Shown: positions 1 to 6,366, counted from the first letter of the stretch. The stretch is 11,299 nt of DNA from JANXVV01 sp038230975 (GCA_038230975.1 JBBRMF010000170.1:1-11299), one strand, 5' to 3'. Translations and numbers: made by a program. The notes: generated from the sequence alone by a model not told the origin.

Positions 1-1
1 G

Positions 2-115
2 GGCCGGCACGAACCGCGGGTGATTAAGGATCTGCAGGACACCTATCCGAAGATGAGGAAGCCGCGATCAGAGCTGCGGAAAGAGCTTAAAAACAAGGGG
101 GAAACGCTTAAGTGA
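2..115 (+). CDS. IS4-like transposase, C-terminal fragment (runs off the left edge)
   Basis: This frame is open from the window edge to TGA at 113-115 and gives 37 residues: it begins GRHEPRVIKD and ends KNKGETLK. The EPR-x-(I/V)-K start, the later 'P(K)M-x-K-PR' spacing and the very basic tail resemble the extreme C-terminus of IS4-family DDE transposases, after the catalytic core. No catalytic residue is visible because the rest lies outside the window. The last codons CTT AAG TGA form the first bases of the 20-bp repeat at 107-126, as expected when a transposase gene runs into the end of its element. The family call rests on a short basic tail, so it is moderate; that this is the end of a plus-strand gene is more certain. 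Confidence 0.55.
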   Translation, partial: GRHEPRVIKDLQDTYPKMRKPRSELRKELKNKGETLK

Positions 116-126
116 ATGGCATTCGT
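107..126 (+). repeat. 20-bp repeat, left copy (inverted partner at 3210-3229)
   Basis: The sequence cttaagtgaatggcattcgt recurs in inverted orientation at 3210-3229 with 19 of 20 positions identical; the only difference is the central G/C. It contains the inner palindrome gaatg-g-cattc. It starts inside the last codons of the transposase fragment, and similarity between the two copies stops sharply on both sides. This could be a terminal repeat of an insertion sequence or a small dispersed repeat. Confidence 0.6.
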
Positions 127-127
127 A

Positions 128-167
128 CTTATCCCCTTTTCCGGGCTCTTATCCCCTTTTCCGGGCT
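128..167 (+). repeat. 20-bp perfect tandem duplication
   Basis: The unit cttatccccttttccgggct occurs twice head to tail, at 128-147 and 148-167, with no mismatch. The sequence gtacttatccccttt at 125-139 recurs as both arms of the large hairpin at 3097-3150, so the two ends of the accessory region share one repeat family. No coding role is apparent. Confidence 0.85.
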
Positions 168-188
168 GCTCACCTCGGCAAGGCTGAC

Positions 189-214
189 GGTCCGCAGAGT
201 ACTGCGGACCCTAC
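189..214 (-). repeat. REP-like element 1 (GTAG plus perfect 9-bp hairpin)
   Basis: Arms 189-197 (ggtccgcag) and 202-210 (ctgcggacc) are perfect reverse complements around a 4-base loop. Read on the minus strand, the tetranucleotide GTAG (211-214) directly precedes the stem. GTAG at the 5' foot of a palindrome is the hallmark of REP sequences processed by RAYT transposases, and a RAYT gene lies 3 kb away. The hairpin is also about 150 bases downstream of the immunity gene and could act as a transcript end. The REP identity is inferred from structure alone. Confidence 0.6.
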
Positions 215-240
215 AAGACTTCGCTCGTCGTCCCTTCCAC

Positions 241-311
241 TCCATCGCCCCGGCGTCGGCCCCCGGCGCTGCGCTCTGTCGTGAGGGCCGACGCCGACGC
301 GACGGAGCTAC
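241..311 (-). repeat. REP-like element 2 (GTAG plus long imperfect hairpin)
   Basis: Arms 241-262 and 285-306 pair at 19 of 22 positions, with an uninterrupted 12-bp GC-rich core (251-262 with 285-296), around a 22-base loop. On the minus strand a GTAG (308-311) lies one base before the stem, so it has the same orientation and layout as element 1. A weaker second match (tcgtccc against gggacga) extends the pairing outward. Two GTAG hairpins within 125 bases suggest a small REP cluster. Confidence 0.55.
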
Positions 312-360
312 GGGGACGAGGGGGGAAGGTGCCGTTGATGATGGAATGCCCGCCACGTTG

Positions 361-1200
361 TCAGTCCAGCATCAGCAACATGTACCGTTGCCCCACGTCC
401 GGATCAGGATCGAAGCCCTCTTTGCGCGCCAACTTGCCGCAGAACTTCAGCAGCTCGCGGCGCTTTTCCTGGTCCTGCGACAACTCAATGACTATGCGGC
501 CCGTATTCTGTTCTTCCGCTGGTTCTCCGTCAATCTCGACGGCGTGGACGGCGACAGCACCGAGACCGTACAGCTTCTTAACGAGTCGGATCGATTCGTC
601 TTGGCCTGTTGCCTCGCTCACCGACCGGGACGGCTGGCGGCTTTCCTCTAGCCATGACAAGGCCTCACGCACGCGCGGACCCTTTAACAACTTGAGCGGA
701 AGTTCGTCCCGCGGCTGGCTTAGACCACTCGGAAATTTGACGGTTTTCTTCAGCATGGGGTTCTTTGCACGAGTCCGCAGTTCATCCTCGTACCGGGGCA
801 GATTCGGGTTCTGCTTGCAGGCCTCCAGATACCGCTTCTTCGAGACCTTCTCGTTCTCCAGCCAATAGACGGTCGCCATTAGCTCGCCACCGCAGTGACA
901 GCGTTGACGACCGGTCAGTTTGCCTTTGACAAAGGTCATTTCATCGTTAAGCCCTTGTTCGGGATAAAAGCTGCGCAGGACGCCGGTTCCACCTGGAAGT
1001 TCGGATTCCGCGATTAATTCCCCCTCGGCGTTCCACTGCCGCACAGTGCCATCAATGAGGCCGTAAGCATATGGTGTCTCCTTCGCCAGAACACCATTTG
1101 AATGCCACTCACGATGCAGACCGTGCGGTGAACCGTTCACTAAGTTTCCGTCGGCACGCAACGTGCCATTTTCATGGAACGATCTTTGTTCGCGGATCAT
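361..1200 (-). CDS. MORN/YwqK-type repeat protein, probable immunity protein of the adjacent RHS toxin
   Basis: This 279-residue protein has no signal peptide or membrane segment, so it is probably cytoplasmic. Residues about 7-100 are MORN-2/YwqK-like repeats, with successive blocks built on FHENGTLR, WHSNGVLAK and WNAEGELIAE, each followed by a G-rich turn. YwqK is the antitoxin of a Bacillus YwqJ toxin, and such proteins often sit beside polymorphic toxins. After a short CHC motif (101-103) and WLENEKVSKKRYL (113-125), a separate C-terminal domain (about 200-279) ends DPDPDVGQRYMLLMLD; I cannot name it. The start chosen is the ATG at 1198-1200: it overlaps the toxin stop as ATGA and has AGGA at 1206-1209, five bases upstream. 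The frame stays open further upstream, but that part overlaps the toxin gene and reads as arginine-rich noise. Overlap implies translational coupling with the toxin. The immunity role is inferred from position and repeat type. Confidence 0.75.
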   Translation of the reverse strand: MIREQRSFHENGTLRADGNLVNGSPHGLHREWHSNGVLAKETPYAYGLIDGTVRQWNAEGELIAESELPGGTGVLRSFYPEQGLNDEMTFVKGKLTGRQRCHCGGELMATVYWLENEKVSKKRYLEACKQNPNLPRYEDELRTRAKNPMLKKTVKFPSGLSQPRDELPLKLLKGPRVREALSWLEESRQPSRSVSEATGQDESIRLVKKLYGLGAVAVHAVEIDGEPAEEQNTGRIVIELSQDQEKRRELLKFCGKLARKEGFDPDPDVGQRYMLLMLD

Positions 1201-2702
1201 ATAAATCCTATTACGCCGAGCAGAATCCCGATGCCAAAATGGCCTCCTCCCCGAGCTTCGTCGCCGCCAACGCGCGCGCCCACCAGTCCTGAAATCCTCC
1301 CGCCGAAAATCTGGACGACGGACTGACCAAGACGTATCCCCGCTTGAGTTGACAAATAACTTCGAACCGCCGCAATCGATCCAAGAGCGATTAAGTCTTG
1401 AAGGTTGCCAACAGGATCGGTGTAGAACACGATTCCGCCCGCGTTGAAAAACCAGATGGGCAGCGTGCCAGCAATTGCGTCGTGGGTCGATGGATTCCAC
1501 GAGACCTCGGGGCCATAACCAAAAGGTGCAAGAGCAGTAGAATAGGCGGCGAATTGAATAGCCGCTTTTGCGATGCCGCTTGGAGTCAGCGGCTTAATCT
1601 CCAGCCACGACTTCTTCGCCCCCCTGTTGAGGATGTCAGGTTTGAGGCGAAAGGCACGATCGACTCCCAGAGCACCTAGTCTCGTCCAAGATCCATGATC
1701 CACCAAGTCCGCAGCATATTCAATGGGGTGGTCTCGATCGTATATCTCCTCTATCGCAGCCTCCGCAGCATAGCCATCGGCCTGAGTGTAAAAGCCGGAA
1801 GGATCGAAGCGGTTGATCGGGTTTCCATTGGCATAGAGGTATTTGTGGAGTGAGATCGGATCCGCATAGTTGTTCTGCTGCGGATCAAAACTACTGAACG
1901 TCCCGGTGACCGGGTTGTAATTCCTCGCCCGCAGGAAATACTCTTTGATCGCCGCATCGAACCTCTGCCCCGTGTAGAGGATGCTCGTCATCGCCGTGAC
2001 AAGAGTATTCCCATCCTTGCGATTCCCATACGCGTCATAGGCGAAGATCTGCCACGTCGCAACGGCCCCGGTTGAATCGACGATCAATCCCCGCGTGCTG
2101 CCGTGACCGTCATACTCAAAATCCAGTTTGCCATTCGTGGCATCGGCCTGGGCAATGATCTGCTGGCCAATCACGTAACTGCGGGTTGGAGCCGTCCCAT
2201 CCCCGGCCGCAGGCTTCTCCTCCAGCGTCTGGCTATATCCCGTCGGGTTGGCCAGGTCATTCACGAAGTACGTGGCGACCCCATTCGTCGACTCCTTCAC
2301 GCGATTGCCATCCGAGTCATAGGCGTAGATCGTATTGGTCGCCGCGACGCCGGATGGAGTCGCGATGGAGGTCGACAGACGATTTCGCAGATCGTATTGG
2401 TTGGCCACGTCGACGGCCCCATTTCCCGTGCGGTGACTTTCCAGCAGCGAGCCATTGGCATCATAACCTGGGACCAGGACATTGTTGTTGAAGTGGCCGT
2501 AGATCGTCGTGTATGACTCAGTCGCGTGGACCACATTCGCCGAGACCCCGGCACCGTTGTTGTACGCGGCGGCGTTGTCGTAATGGCGCTCGAAGACCAG
2601 ACGGCCCAGTTTCGTCTTCTCGAATGAGGGGATCAGCGGGTCGGCTTCATCGTCATAGACGTAGGCGACAATCTGGCCGTTGAAGTCGGTGTGGGTCTTC
2701 AT
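1197..2702 (-). CDS. RHS-repeat protein fragment with a C-terminal PD-(D/E)XK nuclease-like toxin domain
   Basis: Residues 1-300 (from the ATG at 2702) are RHS/YD repeats such as YVYDDEADPL, YAYDSDGNR and FEYDGHGSTR. They end in the RHS core with LRARNYNP (258-265), KYLYANGNPINRFDPSG (287-303) and the boundary FDPSG. The tail (304-501) differs: KPD at 354-356, LEIK with E368 and K370, and QFAAY with Q383 and Y387. That is the D...ExK plus QxxxY signature of PD-(D/E)XK nucleases, so a DNA-cutting toxin is likely. The final 15 residues are hydrophobic. RHS shells normally encapsulate and deliver such toxins, but typical proteins exceed 1000 residues. Here the frame reads upstream only to a stop at 2760-2762, and the codons before ATG still encode repeat (STYDAHGR). 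The ATG lacks a ribosome site, so this is a truncated or orphan module. The presumed immunity gene overlaps its stop. Codons 304-501 look intact. Confidence 0.8.
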   Translation of the reverse strand: MKTHTDFNGQIVAYVYDDEADPLIPSFEKTKLGRLVFERHYDNAAAYNNGAGVSANVVHATESYTTIYGHFNNNVLVPGYDANGSLLESHRTGNGAVDVANQYDLRNRLSTSIATPSGVAATNTIYAYDSDGNRVKESTNGVATYFVNDLANPTGYSQTLEEKPAAGDGTAPTRSYVIGQQIIAQADATNGKLDFEYDGHGSTRGLIVDSTGAVATWQIFAYDAYGNRKDGNTLVTAMTSILYTGQRFDAAIKEYFLRARNYNPVTGTFSSFDPQQNNYADPISLHKYLYANGNPINRFDPSGFYTQADGYAAEAAIEEIYDRDHPIEYAADLVDHGSWTRLGALGVDRAFRLKPDILNRGAKKSWLEIKPLTPSGIAKAAIQFAAYSTALAPFGYGPEVSWNPSTHDAIAGTLPIWFFNAGGIVFYTDPVGNLQDLIALGSIAAVRSYLSTQAGIRLGQSVVQIFGGRISGLVGARVGGDEARGGGHFGIGILLGVIGFI

Positions 2703-2780
2703 GCGGCCATGGGCGTCGTAGGTGGAGTAGCCCCGTAAAGAAATACGTACATCCTCAGTTCATATTTCAAACCGAATTTA

Positions 2781-2993
2781 TTAGTTTATTTGATTTTCAT
2801 GCTTTAGCAATTTCCACGCTCGGACCAGACGCATGCCTCCTAGGGCAAAGGCTATCAAACAACCACAAATTATTGCAATACAGTAATACCATCCGAACTG
2901 CCCGCGACTAAATCCAGTCATCATCACGATATGGCCGATGACGAGCATCAGTAACATTGCTTGGCAGTATATCATAAAGCGAATATTTCTCAT
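2781..2993 (-). CDS. Small membrane protein with two predicted helices, unknown function
   Basis: This 70-residue protein has two hydrophobic segments, roughly residues 7-26 (MIYCQAMLLMLVIGHIVMM) and 34-54 (GWYYCIAIICGCLIAFALGG), joined by a short loop with one arginine, and a basic tail (RLVRAWKLLKHENQ). It probably sits in the cytoplasmic membrane. Translation looks genuine: GAGGAG lies nine bases before the ATG at 2991-2993. The surrounding DNA is clearly more AT-rich than its neighbours. It lies just upstream of the RHS fragment, with only 18 bases from its TAA to the in-frame stop bounding that fragment. One guess is that it is the immunity gene of an earlier, lost RHS toxin, since small two-helix proteins are common in that role; nothing in the sequence proves it. 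I do not recognise the family. Confidence 0.6.
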   Translation of the reverse strand: MRNIRFMIYCQAMLLMLVIGHIVMMTGFSRGQFGWYYCIAIICGCLIAFALGGMRLVRAWKLLKHENQIN

Positions 2994-3096
2994 CGGAATA
3001 AACTCCTCATCGCTGAGACTAGATTGCTAAACCCGCCCCAAATAATTTGTCTTGCCCAGACATCGAAAGGCTTGGGAAGATCTTTAAGGAATAATC

Positions 3097-3150
3097 AAAG
3101 GGGATAAGTACATTATTCTTTTTCGGGGGAAAAATGTACTTATCCCCTTT
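3097..3150. repeat. 18-bp perfect inverted repeat (large hairpin or cruciform)
   Basis: The arms aaaggggataagtacatt (3097-3114) and aatgtacttatccccttt (3133-3150) are exact reverse complements around an 18-base spacer that includes a T-run and then a G-run. Three more base pairs are possible past one mismatch. The arm sequence gtacttatccccttt is also at 125-139, and its shorter core cttatcccctttt is tandemly duplicated at 128-167. It lies 190 bases past the stop of the RAYT gene. It could be a transposase substrate, a bidirectional transcript end, or a degenerate element pair. Confidence 0.85.
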
Positions 3151-3209
3151 GCATTCTCCGAAACCCGTGCCTCTTCATCCTCGGTCAAATGTAAGAGAAG
3201 GCGCCAGCC

Positions 3210-3229
3210 ACGAATGGCATTCACTTAAG
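3210..3229 (-). repeat. 20-bp repeat, right copy (inverted partner at 107-126)
   Basis: The plus strand reads acgaatggcattcacttaag, the reverse complement of 107-126 except for the central base. The two copies bracket a 3.1-kb segment holding the RHS toxin, its presumed immunity gene and the small membrane protein. Flanking bases outside the 20-bp core are not similar. A chance match of this length is unlikely. Confidence 0.6.
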
Positions 3230-3341
3230 TCATAACGAATTTTTAATTAATGGCTTGTGAAAATAATGGCCCCGGTACCTGCGGTGGGCGATTTCAGGCG
3301 GAAATCACGCGGGACAACGCTGAATTTCGCGGCCAATACTC

Positions 3342-4013
3342 TCACTTCCCCTGCTTTTTTGGCCTCCCTCGTTTGAGCGGTTCACGCCAGCCGAGTTTCT
3401 TTTTCATCGGGATTAACCATTGATCGTCGCCATACGGGCGGCTTTCATTCACGCATCGGAGAAGGATTTTTTCCTCGGCAGCAGTTTGGGGACGATCGAC
3501 CCAGTTCCGCCAGGCGGCGCGGCGGGGAAACGGGGGAAGTGTCAGTTGCACTTGTAACTCGGCCGGCAACTTGCCCTGGCCTGCGCTGCTCCAGGGCCAA
3601 TTGGCGGAGCTTTTGGTTTGGCGGGTCCGAACGGGATTGCGTTCGACATAACGGCAGGCCGTATTCAGGTGGCCATCGGCCTGGATGGCGAAACTTTTGT
3701 ATCTTCCCTGGTAGACATGCCCGGTGCCGACCTCGTTGCGATGAATGAGCCAGCGGCGAACATGCCGGGTGGTGAGGCGCAGCATGAACCGGGCGAGGTC
3801 GCCATCCCGTTGCGGCCATAGCACCAGGTGCCAGTGGTTCGGCATCACGCAATACGAAAGAACGCGCATCGGCGTGATTTCCAGAGTTTCGATCAGGCAA
3901 CGTTGAAATACCTCGAAATCCCGTCGCGAGCGGAAAAGTGTCCGGTTGCCGACCCCGCGATTGAGGACATGGTAAATTAACCCGCCGGGAGCGATTCGTG
4001 CGACACGTGGCAT
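3342..4013 (-). CDS. REP-associated tyrosine transposase (RAYT, IS200/IS605-like Y1 superfamily)
   Basis: This 223-residue single-strand DNA transposase has the full RAYT pattern: MPRVARIAPGGLIYHVLNRG at the start; the HUH metal site in CVMPNHWHLVLWP with H60 and H62; GHVYQGRYKSF at 98-108; and CRYVERNPVR at 120-129, whose Y122 is the likely nucleophile. The basic tail (KRGRPKK) is also usual. The start is set at 4011-4013 because MPRVARI is the common beginning of the family; the frame stays open for 43 more codons, which read as low-quality sequence and overlap the divergent spacer. No good ribosome site is visible. RAYTs are domesticated, single-copy enzymes that recognise and spread REP hairpins carrying a 5' GTAG. 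Two such hairpins lie at 189-311. All key residues are present, so the enzyme could be active. The stretch after the stop lacks an obvious terminator. Confidence 0.9.
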   Translation of the reverse strand: MPRVARIAPGGLIYHVLNRGVGNRTLFRSRRDFEVFQRCLIETLEITPMRVLSYCVMPNHWHLVLWPQRDGDLARFMLRLTTRHVRRWLIHRNEVGTGHVYQGRYKSFAIQADGHLNTACRYVERNPVRTRQTKSSANWPWSSAGQGKLPAELQVQLTLPPFPRRAAWRNWVDRPQTAAEEKILLRCVNESRPYGDDQWLIPMKKKLGWREPLKRGRPKKQGK

Positions 4014-4243
4014 GGCGGGCGATGTTACCACATAATCTCCAGTTCGTGGACGAGGGTCGCGCGTCGACGGGTTACGATTTTCTGACGTCACGCCGTGGTT
4101 GACGTAGTAGCAGCGTGGGTGAATACGCCGACCGGCGTACATTGGAGTCGGAACCGAACGGTGGGAGAGTACTTCAAAGCGAGCGATTGTTGATTGAGGG
4201 AATAGAATTCGCTTCGGTAGACTTCTGCAACACGGAGCTTTCT

Positions 4244-5632
4244 ATGAGCAATCACGATATTCAGCCGAAAAAAACACGTATTTTGATTCTGGGCGGTGGT
4301 TTTGGCGGAGTTTACGCGGGGCTGCGCCTTCAAAAGAAGCTGCGCCGCGACGAGTCGGTTGAGATGACGCTGGTCAATCGGGAGAATTTTTTTGTCTTCA
4401 CACCGATGCTGCATGAGATCGCTGCCGGAGATTTGGACCCGGCGGACATCGTTAATCCGATCCGGTCACTTCTGAAACGCGTTGCTTTCCTGAGCGCGGA
4501 GGTCGAGACGATCGATCTGGCGGCTAAAACGGTGACGGTTTCACATGGGATCGACGGTCACACACAGAGGCTGGAATACGATTACCTGGTGATTGCCATG
4601 GGGACGGTGACCAATTTCTTTAAATTGCCGGGCGTCGAGGAACAATCGATGACCATGAAATCGCTTGGGGATGCGATTCTGTTGCGCAATCAACTCATCG
4701 CCCATATGGAAGAAGCGAATGCCGGGGCGCAAACGGAAGAGGCCAAATCATTGATGACGTTTGTCGTGGCGGGAGGAGGGTTTGCAGGCATTGAGACGAG
4801 TGCGGCGATCAATGATTTTATTCGCGAGTCGCTCAGGTTTTATCCTTGTCTCAAGGAAGAAATGGTTCGCGTGATTGTTGTGCATCCGGACGCAATCGTG
4901 CTGCCGGAACTTGGGCCGGATCTTGGAGCGTACGCCCAGCGCAAACTGAGCGAGCGCGGCGTGGAAATATTGACCAACACGAAAGTGATCAAAGCGACAA
5001 GCGAGGACGTGACGTTATCTGACGGAAGATTGATCAAAACCCGAACGCTGATCTGGACGGCCGGGACATCACCGCATCCGCTGGTGGGGATGCTGCCGTG
5101 CGCAAGCGAGCGGGGCAGGATCAAGGTGGATGCGTTTTTGCAAGTGCCGGGTTGGCCGGGGGTATTTGCGCTGGGAGATTGTGCATCGGTCCCGAATCCG
5201 CGGACCGGCAAGCCACAACCCCCCACGGCTCAGCACGCGGTGCGTGAAGCGGTGTTGGCGGCGGACAATCTGATTGCCAACATGCGGGGCTCGGCGAAAA
5301 AACCGTTTGATTTTCAGATCCTCGGCCAGTTGGCGGCGATTGGTCGGCGCACGGGGGTGGCGAAAATCTTCGGCATCAAATTTTCCGGATTTATCGCATG
5401 GTGGATGTGGCGAACCATTTATCTGGCCAAGCTGCCGCGCTTTGAAAAGAAGTTGCGCGTGGCGATCGACTGGACATTGGATCTGATCTTTGCCAAGGAT
5501 CTCGTGCAGTACATCAACACGCGGGCACCTTCGGTTTCACATGATTCGCAGGCGGAGATGGATTTGCGTACGGTGGAATCACATGGGCAATCGCCCAGGC
5601 AAACTTCTGAGGTGGCGACGAGCGCTCTGTGA
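4244..5632 (+). CDS. ndh: Type II NADH:quinone oxidoreductase (NDH-2)
   Basis: This 462-residue FAD flavoprotein passes electrons from NADH to membrane quinones without pumping protons. The FAD Rossmann motif is ILILGGGFGG (13-22); the NADH Rossmann motif is FVVAGGGFAG (173-182) followed by E184; FAD is held again by FALGDCA (308-314); and PPTAQHAVREA (327-337) matches the quinone-site AQ region, although the second Gln usual in AQxAxxQ is Arg here. The C-terminal part (FIAWWMWRTIYL, 383-394, then amphipathic RVAIDWTLDLIF) is the membrane-docking end. The start is ATG 4244, with GGAG six bases upstream. The open frame begins at 4115, but its first 43 codons look non-coding. It is the first plus-strand gene after the RAYT, which is divergent. 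The last 30 residues are polar and probably disordered. Confidence 0.93.
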   Translation: MSNHDIQPKKTRILILGGGFGGVYAGLRLQKKLRRDESVEMTLVNRENFFVFTPMLHEIAAGDLDPADIVNPIRSLLKRVAFLSAEVETIDLAAKTVTVSHGIDGHTQRLEYDYLVIAMGTVTNFFKLPGVEEQSMTMKSLGDAILLRNQLIAHMEEANAGAQTEEAKSLMTFVVAGGGFAGIETSAAINDFIRESLRFYPCLKEEMVRVIVVHPDAIVLPELGPDLGAYAQRKLSERGVEILTNTKVIKATSEDVTLSDGRLIKTRTLIWTAGTSPHPLVGMLPCASERGRIKVDAFLQVPGWPGVFALGDCASVPNPRTGKPQPPTAQHAVREAVLAADNLIANMRGSAKKPFDFQILGQLAAIGRRTGVAKIFGIKFSGFIAWWMWRTIYLAKLPRFEKKLRVAIDWTLDLIFAKDLVQYINTRAPSVSHDSQAEMDLRTVESHGQSPRQTSEVATSAL

Positions 5633-5717
5633 ATTCTACTGCGCACCCGAATCAATTCGGAAAGAAGGCCGCGAACTTTTCCCGGGAACGGCGAAAAGAT
5701 CGCTTCGCTCTTGCTGA

Positions 5718-5775
5718 TTGGCTGGAATACCAGCCAAAATTGCGGAGTACCGCAATCGATGGCCAGGATGGCCAT
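5718..5775. repeat. Cluster of three small hairpins between ndh and the cyclophilin gene
   Basis: Three perfect inverted repeats follow one another: 5718-5725 with 5730-5737 (8 bp, loop aata), 5739-5745 with 5750-5756 (7 bp, loop agta), and 5759-5764 with 5770-5775 (6 bp, loop aggat). A further 6-bp palindrome lies at 5647-5660. There is no T-run after them, so they are poor rho-independent terminators. They may be a transcript-end structure for ndh, or repeats. The second hairpin has the same agta loop as REP-like element 1. Confidence 0.4.
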
Positions 5776-5880
5776 GCCACGTAAATTCCACATGCTGTCA
5801 CGCCGGGCGGAGACTGAAGGGTTGACAAGATTGCCATAAACTCCACCCTAGTCGACTTAACCTTTACTCGGAGCAGCTTC

Positions 5881-6366
5881 ATGGCCAAAAAGTATTCCAA
5901 TCCGCCGCAAATGACGATCGACCCGAACAAGAACTACGTTGCCACGTTTGATACGGACAAGGGAAAGATCGTTGTCGACCTGTTTGCCAAGGATGCGCCC
6001 AACACGGTCAACAACTTTGTGTTCCTGGTAAACGAAGGGTTTTACAACGGGCTGAAGTTTCACCGAGTCATTCCGAACTTCATGATTCAGGGTGGATGCC
6101 CACTGGGCACGGGCACGGGCGATGCGGGTTATAAGTTCAAAGATGAATTAGCCCCCGGCAAATTCCGGAAGCACCAGAAGGGATCGCTTTCGATGGCCAA
6201 CGCTGGCCCGAATACCAACGGCAGCCAATTCTTCATTACGCACATCGTGACGGATTGGCTCGATGGCAAGCATACGGTCTTCGGCCAGACCCGCACCGGG
6301 CAGGAAGTGGTCGACGCGATCAAGGGCAGCGATACGCTTAAGAGCGTGACGATCACAGAATCGTGA
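5881..6366 (+). CDS. Cyclophilin-type peptidyl-prolyl cis-trans isomerase
   Basis: This 161-residue single-domain cyclophilin catalyses cis-trans isomerisation of peptide bonds before proline and so assists protein folding. All the active-site residues of the family are visible: FHRVIPNFMIQGG (R62, F67, M68, Q70), MANAGPNTNGSQFFI (A106, N107, Q116, F118) and WLDGKHTVFG (W126, L127, H131). No signal peptide is seen, so it is probably cytoplasmic. The 20 residues before the fold (MAKKYSNPPQMTIDPNKNYV) are a short extension. The start has GGAG about seven bases upstream. It follows ndh by 248 bases and converges with the haem protein gene, with 24 bases between their stops. A TTGACA at 5822-5827 lacks a matching -10 box. 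Confidence 0.95.
   Translation: MAKKYSNPPQMTIDPNKNYVATFDTDKGKIVVDLFAKDAPNTVNNFVFLVNEGFYNGLKFHRVIPNFMIQGGCPLGTGTGDAGYKFKDELAPGKFRKHQKGSLSMANAGPNTNGSQFFITHIVTDWLDGKHTVFGQTRTGQEVVDAIKGSDTLKSVTITES

Larger units (their letters stand above)
2994..3341. other. 348-bp gene-free, AT-rich repeat region between the small membrane gene and the RAYT gene
   Basis: I see no credible gene here. From left to right it holds the ribosome site of the small membrane gene, an 18-bp perfect inverted repeat (3097-3150), the inverted 20-bp repeat (3210-3229), and an AT-rich run (3237-3263). A weak hairpin, gatttc with gaaatc around aggcg, lies near 3289-3305. No convincing -35/-10 pair for the minus-strand genes was found. 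The stretch looks like a patchwork of mobile-element remnants. Confidence 0.6.

Noticed and set aside
128..167. Tandem 20-bp units as a CRISPR array
   Set aside because: Only two units occur, with no spacer between them and no cas genes in view.
112..868. Long plus-strand open frames opposite the immunity gene
   Set aside because: They are antisense to a gene with clear MORN repeats, and their products are low-complexity and arginine/serine-rich without any domain.
1201..1500. Longer version of the immunity gene starting at 1500
   Set aside because: The extra 100 residues overlap the toxin gene in another frame and are dominated by Arg and Trp. The ATG at 1200 has a ribosome site and overlaps the toxin stop.
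4124..4139. 7-bp palindrome tacgccg-ac-cggcgta in the RAYT/ndh spacer as an operator
   Set aside because: It is a single short palindrome with no regulator gene nearby and no second copy seen.
4203..4208. TAGAAT before ndh as a -10 box
   Set aside because: No acceptable -35 box lies at the right distance, so a promoter cannot be supported.
5822..5827. TTGACA upstream of the cyclophilin gene as a promoter
   Set aside because: No -10 hexamer with more than weak similarity lies 16-18 bases downstream.
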